A DNA stretch of 64,000 nucleotides from Wenzhouxiangella sp042310355. GTDB taxonomy: Bacteria; Pseudomonadota; Gammaproteobacteria; Xanthomonadales; Wenzhouxiangellaceae. This document shows, one piece after another, positions 50,056-59,700 of this stretch. The stretch is taken from the NCBI RefSeq assembly GCF_042310355.1, contig NZ_JBHJMR010000002.1:124001-188000 (forward strand), given 5' to 3'. The position numbers and the translations under genes were made by a program. The notes below the pieces were generated by a model. That model worked only from the letters and a program-made list of their open reading frames with translations, was not told where the DNA came from and made no database searches. The first letter of the stretch is position 1. Each line of letters begins with the position of its first letter.

Positions 50056-50577
50056 TCAAGGGCCGGAGGGTGATAACGAGGCGCTGCCCGTGATATCCAC
50101 CTGCAGGCTGTAGGTGTTGGAGGCGCCGGCGTAGCCGAAAACCCGGACGATGTAGTTGCCGCCCTCGCCCGGCGGGATGGTGTAGGCGATGAACTCCGAG
50201 TCTGATGTCCCTTGCGAAGAGTCGATGGGGTCGGTTTGGCCTTCGCGGAAGAGCTGCATGTCAAGGTCGCCTTCAGCGTGACTGAAGCTCGACAAGATGG
50301 CGAGCTCATCGCCGTCGTCGGCCATAACCACGTAGTGGTCCTGATTGCCGCTGCAAACGATGGCCTCGATTACGGTGCCCGGGACAATCGGCGCGGCCGT
50401 TTCGAATTCATCGTTGGGCTCGAAGGCATCGTCCTCGGGACAGGTCAGCGGGCCGCCCGGGCTCGGAAACTCGAAACGGTCGGCGAAAATCAGGTCCTCG
50501 ACATCGCCTCCGCGACACGCGAAGGGAAGGGCAAGTCCGGTTGCCGTGACGATCACCGCAAGCATTGTTCTTGGCAT
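50056..50577 (-). CDS. exported PPC-domain protein with N-terminal IFADRFE motif
   Basis: 173 residues from the ATG at 50577 (CGAGGAATGG upstream); the frame is open to 50790 but lacks a signal peptide there. Signal peptide MPRTMLAVIVTATGLALPFA, then DLIFADRFEFPSPGGP (motif residues 30-36), then a bacterial pre-peptidase C-terminal (PPC) domain: DDAFEPNDEFETA, GNQDHYVVMADDGDELAI, GDLDMQLFREG and GNYIVRVFGYAGASNTYSLQV. PPC domains usually accompany secreted proteases but here one stands alone. The motif that ends other exported proteins here is placed before the domain in this one. Two cysteines could pair. Confidence 0.85.
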   Translation of the reverse strand: MPRTMLAVIVTATGLALPFACRGGDVEDLIFADRFEFPSPGGPLTCPEDDAFEPNDEFETAAPIVPGTVIEAIVCSGNQDHYVVMADDGDELAILSSFSHAEGDLDMQLFREGQTDPIDSSQGTSDSEFIAYTIPPGEGGNYIVRVFGYAGASNTYSLQVDITGSASLSPSGP

Positions 50578-50791
50578 GGGTCCATTCCTCGGTTGCCGAT
50601 ACTGTTCGGGATACTTATTCGCAAAAGGCGCGGACACCTGGCCATCCACTTGTCGGTAAAGGCCGGGCGGACCGTCATCGAATGGAATGGCCCGGAATTC
50701 GGCCGCTTGTCGAATAGAATCGCTGAACCCGCTCGGGAAACCCGGCATCCCCGGCGTCGGGAACCCGAACCCATCTCGATGGAGGCGCAAC

Positions 50792-51502
50792 GTGAGATCA
50801 ATGCAAGCTGAGAATGCGAGAGGTCCGGCCGCGGTCCCCGAACCGCTGCGGATTCTTCTCGGCCTTGGCCTTGATTACCTTCGCTGGGTGAGCCTCACGC
50901 CCATGGTGGTGGTCTGGGCGTTTTACCTGTTCATGGTCGTGTTCATGGTCTACGTCAACTTCGAGGACTCCGTCTGGGACGGGGTGGAGCGTGGTTATGA
51001 GACCTACAGCGAATGGTTCGGGCCGATCGACTGGATCGAAGAGCAGGAAGCGGACTATGTGCAACAGCAGGCCGAGCGTGAGAGGGATCCGGACGCTACG
51101 GAGCCGCCTTTACAGGAGCCGGTCGAGTTTGACCTGGGGGATGTGATGCCGTGGATCATGAAGGCCTGGGGCATCATCGCCCTGGCGGCGTGGCTGTTTA
51201 GCCTGCTGCGCAGCCTGGTCTTTGGTTCACGACCGCCGCGAACCCTTGCGCAGAAGTTGAGGGTCGTGGTCATCTGCGTTCTGGTCGGCTGGGCGCTTTT
51301 GTTCGTGGCCTATTTCTTTGGTACCACGACGTATCAGGGCAGTTTTTTCGGCTGGTTCGCGTTTTTTACCGGAATGGCGATCATCGTGATGGTCGTCAGT
51401 GCGGTTGTGCTGATGGTCAGTGAACTATTCGAGCTGCTTCGCCGCCAGTTGGAGCCGGAGCGTAGGGCGGTTTTGCCCGGAATCGCCGATTCAGCCCGCT
51501 GA
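50792..51502 (+). CDS. four-helix inner-membrane protein of unknown function
   Basis: 236 residues from GTG 50792, preferred because GGAGG lies six bases ahead; ATG at 50801 has too long a spacing. Helices: LTPMVVVWAFYLFMVVFMVYV, IMKAWGIIALAAWLFSLL, VVVICVLVGWALLFVAYFFG and AFFTGMAIIVMVVSAVVLMVSELF. Between helices one and two is a long acidic loop (YVQQQAERERDPDATEPPLQ). The family is not recognised. It precedes a channel-like gene by 133 bases on the same strand. Confidence 0.75.
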   Translation: MRSMQAENARGPAAVPEPLRILLGLGLDYLRWVSLTPMVVVWAFYLFMVVFMVYVNFEDSVWDGVERGYETYSEWFGPIDWIEEQEADYVQQQAERERDPDATEPPLQEPVEFDLGDVMPWIMKAWGIIALAAWLFSLLRSLVFGSRPPRTLAQKLRVVVICVLVGWALLFVAYFFGTTTYQGSFFGWFAFFTGMAIIVMVVSAVVLMVSELFELLRRQLEPERRAVLPGIADSAR

Positions 51503-51635
51503 ATCCGTTTCCTCGGTGCCGGCAAGAATGCGACCTGCCGGATGTAAGCGCGAATCTGGCTGGGTACGATCGAATCAACGGCGGCTGCCCGAACCGTTAT
51601 GATGCTGGCAGGATCAACAGCTGTTCGGTGGTTCC

Positions 51636-53579
51636 GTGATCAAGCTACCGCTGGTCGACCGACTCAAGTTCATTGTCGAGCGTCAGTTCGTCAAGGGCGC
51701 CGGATTTCAGTTGTTGGTCGTGGCCGCGGTCATCGGACTGATTTCCCTGACGGGCGGCCTGGCCCTTCGATTGGGTGGCGGCGGCGAAGGGGTCGCGGAC
51801 GCGATCTGGTGGGCCTTCCTGCGGCTGACCGATCCGGGTTACCTGGGCGATGACGAGGGTGCCTGGCGGCGCATCGTCTCGACCGTTCTGACGGTTAGCG
51901 GCTACGTTGTCTTCCTGGGCGCGCTGGTGGCGATCATGACGCAGTGGTTGATCGCCCGCATGCGCGAGTTCGAGCGCGGGCTCACGCCGGTGGCGATGCG
52001 CCAGCACGTCGTGATCATCGGATGGACCAACCGAACGCTGCCGCTGCTGCGCGAGCTGGTCGGATCCGATCGGGCCCGAGAGCAATTCCAGAGCGCCTTC
52101 GGCATCCGGCGCCTGCGCTCGGTCGTGCTCTCCGACAGTGTCTCGGCAGCCCAGGCGCAGGCGCTGCGCGTGGACTCCGGTCTCGGTCGCCGGGCCAGGC
52201 ATGTCGTTCTGCGAGACGGCTCGCCGCTCGAGGAAGAGGCCATTCATCGCGCCGGATGCCTGAATGCCGCGGTGGTCATCATGCCCACCGATTTCGCCCG
52301 GGCCGACAGCCTGGTCAGTGCCGATGTGGCGACGATCCGTTCGCTGTTGTCGATCGACTCGCGCGCCTCGCGTTTTGGCCAGCCGCCGCCCCTGGTAGTG
52401 GCCGAAATGCAGGACATTCGGCACATGGGCATGGCGCGCAGCGCCTACCGTGGGCCGCTGGAGATCGTGGCTTCCGATGATGCCATCAGCCGGCTGCTGG
52501 TGCAGAACGTGCTGCATCCCGGGCTGTCAGCTTTCTACCGCGAAGTGCTGACGGCCCGCCAGGGCAATGAAATCCTGCTTCGCCGGGCCGGGGATCTTGC
52601 CGGGGCGAGGTTGAAGGAAGTCGCGGGCCAGTTTCCGCACGCCGTCGTGATGGGGATCGTTCGCGGATCCGGTGAGGAAACGCATGCGCTGCTCAATCCG
52701 CCCTCGGCCACCCGCATCGAAGCGGGTGACAAGCTGGTGCTGCTCGCAAGCAGCCTGGCCGATACCCAGCCCACGCGGAATGCGGGTGAGCGTCTTTCTC
52801 CGATCGAACGCGGAAGTGCCCGGCGGCCGTTGCGTCAGGGGGCGCGGAAGCATCGGCTCCTGATCCTCGGCTGGAACCAGCGTGTGCCCAACCTGCTCGA
52901 CGAGTTCGGTAGCTATGCCGATCACCGCTTCGAGGTTCGCCTGGTTTCTTCGGTCGATGTCGCCAAGCGCCAGGAAGAGATCGAGCGCTATTCGCCCCGG
53001 GCAGCGCGTGTCCCGATCGAGCATGTCCGTGATGACTTCCTGCTTGCCGGCAGTCTGCGCGCCACGCATCTCGAAGGCTTCTCGTCGGTCCTCGTGCTGG
53101 CCAGCGACCATGCGGGCAGCGAGGAGGCCGCCGATGCGCGGACGATTGTGGGGCATCGACTGGTCGACAGCTTGCTGGCCGGCCAGGAACGGCGACCGCA
53201 GGTTCTGGTCGAGCTGGCCGACGCCGCCAACGAGGGGTTGACGCGAGTGGCCGGCGTGGAATCGGTGATCAGCCCGATGATTGTCAGCCACCTGCTGGCG
53301 CGCATTGCCCTGCAGCCGGCGATTCGCCGGATCTTCGACGAGCTGTTCACCGCTGGCGGACCCGAGATCGAGTTCCGCGCGCTTTCCGAGTATGGCTTGC
53401 GTGGCGGCGAGCGGTTCGGGGAGATGGAGTTGGCTGTGGCCGCTCGCGGTGAGACCCTGCTCGGCGTGCAGGCTGGCCCGGAATCCCGTCTCGCGCTCAA
53501 TCCACCGCGAGATCAGCCTTTCGAGGAAGGTGCAATCGGGCTATGCGTCCTGACCACGATGGAAGGGCGGTCGGGTTAA
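51636..53579 (+). CDS. CASTOR/POLLUX/SYM8-like ion channel with RCK-type domains
   Basis: 647 residues from GTG 51636 (MIKLPLVDRLKFIVERQF). N-terminal membrane part: helix LLVVAAVIGLISLTGGLAL, a pore-like loop AIWWAFLRLTDPGYLGDDEG and a second helix VSGYVVFLGALVAIMTQWLIARM. The remainder holds two Rossmann-like RCK/TrkA-N domains, VVIIGWTNRTLPLLRELVG and LLILGWNQRVPNLLDEFGSY, with IMPTDFARADSLVSADVATI and VLVLASDHAGSEEAAD, as in the CASTOR/POLLUX/DMI1 family and its bacterial relatives. Probably a ligand-gated cation channel; the ion is uncertain. Weak start signals, but the upstream frame adds nothing. Confidence 0.9.
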   Translation: MIKLPLVDRLKFIVERQFVKGAGFQLLVVAAVIGLISLTGGLALRLGGGGEGVADAIWWAFLRLTDPGYLGDDEGAWRRIVSTVLTVSGYVVFLGALVAIMTQWLIARMREFERGLTPVAMRQHVVIIGWTNRTLPLLRELVGSDRAREQFQSAFGIRRLRSVVLSDSVSAAQAQALRVDSGLGRRARHVVLRDGSPLEEEAIHRAGCLNAAVVIMPTDFARADSLVSADVATIRSLLSIDSRASRFGQPPPLVVAEMQDIRHMGMARSAYRGPLEIVASDDAISRLLVQNVLHPGLSAFYREVLTARQGNEILLRRAGDLAGARLKEVAGQFPHAVVMGIVRGSGEETHALLNPPSATRIEAGDKLVLLASSLADTQPTRNAGERLSPIERGSARRPLRQGARKHRLLILGWNQRVPNLLDEFGSYADHRFEVRLVSSVDVAKRQEEIERYSPRAARVPIEHVRDDFLLAGSLRATHLEGFSSVLVLASDHAGSEEAADARTIVGHRLVDSLLAGQERRPQVLVELADAANEGLTRVAGVESVISPMIVSHLLARIALQPAIRRIFDELFTAGGPEIEFRALSEYGLRGGERFGEMELAVAARGETLLGVQAGPESRLALNPPRDQPFEEGAIGLCVLTTMEGRSG

Positions 53580-53706
53580 TCGTAGCGGGTTCCGGGTGTG
53601 CTAGAAGTTCCGGTCAACCCGTGGGCGGCATTGCGCCCGCCGCTCGGCGAATCGGATTAGTTCGACTTCGTGGTCGAGTCGATGCGGCCCGGCTGAGAGA
53701 CGTCGC

Positions 53707-53735
53707 TTAAAATTGTCCAGGGGGCCGCTTATAGT
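53707..53735 (+). promoter_or_regulatory. likely promoter of the giant midcut gene
   Basis: TTAAAA (53707-53712, 4/6) and TATAGT (53730-53735, 5/6) with 17 bases between. The predicted start near 53742 coincides with the first base of the following hairpin. Confidence 0.45.
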
Positions 53736-53741
53736 GGCGGG

Positions 53742-53763
53742 GCCAGGATCGTCGGATCCTGGC
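53742..53763 (+). promoter_or_regulatory. perfect 9-bp hairpin at the mRNA 5' end
   Basis: GCCAGGATC pairs exactly with GATCCTGGC around the tetraloop GTCG, ending 20 bases before the ATG and just before the AGAGGGAA ribosome site. It could stabilise the transcript or be an operator. Confidence 0.5.
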
Positions 53764-53783
53764 TATTGCCAAGAGGGAACCCC

Positions 53784-56700
53784 ATGCGTCGCCTGTTCGT
53801 CCTGATTTTTCTGTCGTTTTTCTCCTGTGTGTCCGTTGCCCAGAGCGTTGATGTCTCGGTTCTGATTGACCGGGGTGGGTCCGGGGCCTGCTCCGTGAAC
53901 GCGGTCGATCCTGTCAGCGGGGTGGTTGCCCGGCTGAGGGCCAGCGTAGACCCGGCCACGGCCCAGGTGGATGCCTTGACCCTGGAGCGCTGCGAAGGCG
54001 GCTCTTTTGGCGCACCGCAGACATTGAACGGCGGCTATCCGGTGGGCTTGAACAACGGCGAGGGTGGGGCTGACGTGGTTGAACTGGCGGTTCATGCCGC
54101 CCAGCTCGGCAGCGGTTCGGCGCAGTATTCATTCACGATGATGGCCGACGACGGTAGCTCCGTGGACCAGGCGGCCGGTGGTGGCCTGGGCATTACGGTG
54201 CCGGTGCCGCTGGCGCCTTGGGCCATGCTGCTGTTGGCGGTTGCACTGCTTGCGATTGCCTTGTGGGCGCTCAGTCGCCATCGCGGCCCGACGGCCCTGC
54301 TGCTGGGCCTGCTTGCGGTCACGGCCTGGGCAGCGCATTTCATGCTCGATGGTGAAGTGGCCGACTGGGCGGGAGTGAGTCCGATCATCGACCCGGCGGG
54401 TGACACCACCGCCGGCGGCAACCGCGCCGATATCCTGGCGGTTTTCACCGCGCAAGAGGATGGCCGACTGTGGTTCCGAGTCGACCTGGCCGATATCGAG
54501 AACGCCGCACCTACCGCGGCCGACGACATTTTTACTACCGATGAGGACACCGTCCTGACCGGCGAAAACGTGCTGGCCGACAATGGCGCCGGCCCCGACT
54601 CGGACCCCGACGGCGATACCTTGGCGGTCACCGGCTTCGATGCGACCAGCGCCGAGGGCGCGGCGGTCAACATCGCGGCCAACGGTGATCTCGACTACGA
54701 CCCGACCGGCGTGGCTGCGCTTCAGGCCCTGGCTGTCGGCGAGTCTCAGGACGACACGTTCACCTACACCATCGAGGATCCCGACGGCAGCGCCGACACG
54801 GCCACGGTGACGGTGACCGTCGACGGGGTCAATGACGCGCCGACGGCGAGCGATGATGCCTTTGCCACCGACGAGAATACGCCAATCACCACAACCAGCG
54901 TGCTGGCCAACGATACTGATCCGGATACCTCCGATACGCTGTCGCTCGACTCGATCGATACCACCGCAACCGCCGGCGTAGTCACCGACAACGGCGACGG
55001 TACTTTCGACTACGACCCGAACGGTCAGTTCGACAGCCTGGGTGACGGCGACAGCGATACCGATACGTTTGACTACACGGTCACCGACAGTAACGGCGGC
55101 ACGGACACGGCCACGGTGACGATCACCATCACCGGCATCAACACCGCGCCGGTGGCCAGCGACGATGCCTTTGCCACCGACGAGGACAGCGCGCTGACCA
55201 CCGGCGATGTGCTGGCCAACGACAGCGATGCCGAGGGCGACACGCTCAGTGTTGACTCGATCGATACGATTGGCACCCAGGGATCGGTCACCGACAATGG
55301 TGATGGTAGCTTCGGCTACGACCCGAACGGACAGTTCGAGGCCCTGGCCCAGGGCGACAGCGATACCGATAGCTTCACCTACACCGTCAGTGACGGCAAC
55401 GGCGGCACGGATACCGCGACGGTCACGATCACCATCAACGGCGTCAACGACGCCCCGACGGCCAATGACGACGCCTACATGACGGATGAGGATATCGAGC
55501 TGGTTGTGCCCGTACCCGGTGTGCTCGGCAATGACGACGATGTCGACACCGGCGATACGCTCACCGCGGTACTGGATGCCGATGTGTCCAACGGAGCGCT
55601 GAACCTGAACGCGGACGGTTCGTTCAGCTATACCCCGGCTGCCGACTTCAACGGCACCGACAGCTTTACCTACCACGCCAATGACGGTAGCGCCGACTCC
55701 GCTACGGTGACGGTGACCATCACCGTAAACGCGGTCAACGACGCGCCGTCGTTCACGGCCGGAAATCCGCCGGCGGTCGATGAGGACGCCGGGGCGCAGA
55801 CGGTCAACGGCTGGGTGACGTCGTTCGATCCGGGCCCGAACGAGGGCGGTCAGTCGGTGCTGGCCTATACGGTCAGCAATGTCTCCAACGGCGCGCTGTT
55901 CAGCACCGGTCCCACGGTCGATACCGCGGGCAACCTGAGCTACACGCCGGCGGCGGACGCATTCGGGACATCGGAGTTCGACGTCGCCGTCCAGGATGAC
56001 GGCGGCACGGCCAACGGCGGCACCGATACCAGCCCGGTCCAGACCTTCACGATCACGGTCAATCCGGTCGATGACCCGCCGGTGGCGGTCGACGATGCCA
56101 CGACGCTGACCGAAGACGATCCGGCCACAACGATCGACGTGCTGGCCAACGACACCGACATCGACGGCGGGCCGATTAGCGTCACCGGGGTTACCCAGCC
56201 GGCCAACGGCAGCGTGGCCATCACAAACGCCGGAGCCGATCTGACCTACGAACCGGATCCGGACTACTGCAACGACGGCAGCCCGACCGACGAGTTTGCT
56301 TACACCCTGAACGGCGGCTCGACGGCGACGGTGGCCGTGACGGTGACATGCGTCAACGACGCCCCGAACGTTGTGTTCCCGACTGCCGGCGCCAACTTCG
56401 ACATCAGTACCGGCCCGGTCAACCTGGATCCGGCCGGGACGCTGACCGATGTTGATTCCAACCAGTTCAGCCGCGTCGAGACCACGCTCGACATCGGTGG
56501 CCCCTGCGATCCGTCCGATACGCTGACCGTCGAAGACCAGGGCACCGGCGCGGGCCAGATCGGCTTTGATGGCACCACGGTCAGCTTCGAAGGCACGCCG
56601 ATCAGCACCTCGGTGGAGCCCTGGGCCTGCGTTGATCCGGGTTTCGGCGCGCAGATTCCCTTCACTATCGAACTCGGCACCAATGCCGACCAGGCCGCGA

Positions 56701-59700
56701 CCGAAGCGCTGCTGCGCGCGCTCCAGTTCTCCAGCACCTCGGCCGACGACGCTACGCGCAGCGCCGAATCGGCCGTCACCGATGACGGTGGCGCCACCGG
56801 CAGCGCGGTCCAGACCATCAACTTCGACGAGGCGCCCGAGGCCAGCTCGTCGGTCGACAACGAGACCAACCTGGACCCGTCCGCTGGTGTGACCGTCGAC
56901 TTCTCTGAAAACGTCGATATCGATGCTGGCGCATTCACGTTCGAATGCGACAGCACGCCGGTGGCCTTTACGACCAGTCCGCCGCTGCCGGCAACCGGCA
57001 TTGCCACAATCAACCTGATCCCGGACTCGGACCTGACCCCGGGTGCGGTCTGCACGGTCACCGTCCTGGCTGCGAACGTGCGCGACAGCGACACCATCGA
57101 TCCGCCGGACAACATGGTTGCCGATGCGGTGTTCGGCTTTGTCGTCGAGGCGCCGCCGCAGGTCGACGCCCTGTCGCCGGCTGATGGCAGCAGCAGTGTC
57201 GAACCGGGCGCCAATGTGGTCATCGGTTTCGACGAGCCGGTTAATCTCAACGGCAACTGGTTCACGCTGCAATGCGGCGCGACGACGTTCAGCCCGGGCA
57301 ACGGCAACGTCAACGTGACCAGCAACGACGTGAGTAACACGCAAGTCACGCTGGACCCGGACACCGATTTCGGCTTCGGCTCCAACTGTGTGCTGGATAT
57401 CTTCGCCGATGTAAGCAACGGCGTGAACGACCAGGACAGCGCCGATGGCCCCGGGCTGGACACGCTCGACGGCAACGGCGACGGCGTCGGCGGCGACGAC
57501 TTCACGGCCAGCTTCGACGTCGAAGCCGCACCGGAAGTCATCGCGACGACGCCGGCAGATAGCGCCACCGATATCGCAGGCAATACCGACGTCGTCATCG
57601 ACTTCAGCGAACCGGTCACGGCCGGGGCAGGGGCGTTCGTGCTCGAATGCCCGGGCACGATCAGCCTGACGGCCAGCGCCAATGTCGATCAGGACCAATA
57701 CACGCTGACCCCGGGTACCGATCTGCCGGGCGGCGAGACCTGCACCGTCACTGTCGTCGCTGCTGAAATCAGCGATGTCGACAGCATCGACCCGCCGGAC
57801 AATCCCGACGCCGATTTCGTGTTCAGTTTCACCATCGACGAAGCCCCGGTGCTCGACAGCGTCCAGGCCGAAGTCGGAAACACGCTCACGACAGTCATCG
57901 ACGGCACGACGCTGGGCAATGTCGATGAGGATACGACCATCGCGCTGGGGTTCTCGGAGCCGGTCAACGTGACCAACGACGGCGTATCCCTGATCTGCAC
58001 CGACTCCGGCACGGTCGCCACGCCCACCGATCTGGCCATCGGCGGCGACGGCACGGCCACGATCACGCTGACCCGTGCCTCGGGCACCTTCAGCAGCGGC
58101 GAGACCTGCGAGCTCGGATTCAACGTCACTGAAATCAACGACGCCGACGCCAACGATCCGCCGGACAACCTCGAGCCGGTCACGGGGACGTTCGCCTTCG
58201 AGATCACCCCGGTCGTCAACGACGACGCCCGCACCGTCACCGCGCAGCTGGAAGCGGCCTACACCGACGGCAGCGCCGGCGGCAACGACGACCACCTGCT
58301 GGTCAACGACGACTGCACCGGCTGCACGCTGACCTTCGGCGAAAGCGACGCGAGCGTCAACAACGCCGGCGACACGGCCACGTTCAGCGACGGCGCGATC
58401 GTCACGGTCAACAACGACGGCAGCTTTACCTACAACCCGCCGCCGGGCGTTACCGGAACGACCGACACGTTCGTCTACCGCCTGACCACGCCTGCCGGCA
58501 GCTTCGACGAGGCCACCGTCACGATGACCATCGACGGCCCGGTGATCTGGTACGTCGACGCCGACGCGACCGGCCCGGTCTACAACGGCACCGCGGCGTT
58601 CCCATTCGATGACCTGGCCGTTTCCGGAAACGGCTTCGATGGATCACCCGGCGATGTTGCCGGCGCGACCGTATTCGTCTACGACTCGGCCAGCGACAAC
58701 TCATCGGTGCAGTGTGGCCTGACCCTGCTCGATAATCAGACCGTGATCGGCGAAGGCGAAGCCGCCGGCACGCTTGACGCGCTGACCGGGCGTTCGCCGG
58801 TGGCCGAGACCGTACTCGCGCCCGACACGACCGGCGCCCACCCGCAGCTGGCGAGCAGCGGCGACTGTCTAACGCTGGGCAGCGGCAATACCGTTCGCGG
58901 CCTGGATATCGGCGACACGACGTCGGGCTACGCGTTCGCCGACGGCGGCGCGACGATCGGAACGGCGACCATCACGGACGTGGGCGTCAACGGCACCGGC
59001 GGCATCCTGAGTATTGTCAACGGCGGCACGCTGAACGCGAGCTTCAATGAAACCTCGGCGACCTCGGCACCGGATACCGAGATCGAGCTCGTCAACGTCG
59101 GCGGCACGCTGGACAGCGCAAGCGGTTCGGTCGCCCATTCCGACGCAGGATCGGGCACCATCTCGATTTCCGGCGGCAACATCGGCGGCACCGTCGCGGC
59201 CTCGTTCAATCAGACCGCCGGCAACGGCCCGCTGCTTCGGGTGCACGGCGGGCACACCGGGTCGCTGACGTTCAGCGGCGCGATGACCGCATCGGCCGGC
59301 ACCGGGTTGCAGTTTGACAACGCCGACGGCACCTACAACCTGTCCGGCCAGGCCCAGATCAGCGGCGGCGATGCGGGGGTCAACGTTGTCAACGGCAGCG
59401 GCGGCACCCTGAACATCACCAATGCCGGTTCCTTGATCGAAGGCATCCAGGGCGTTCCGTTCCGGGTCAACAGCAGCACGATGAACATCGACTACGATGG
59501 CGGCATCGCGCACACGCTGGACGCGGGCTCGTTGCTGTCGTCGCGCACGGTCGAGATCATCGGCGGGACGGGCACGATCTCGCTGGACGGCCTTGTGCTC
59601 GCGGGCTCCAACCAGCCTCAGGGTCAGGCCACCGCCGAAGTGCTGTACCTGCAAGCGACCGGCGCGACGAACCCGGTCTCGTTCAATTATGTCGATGCGA

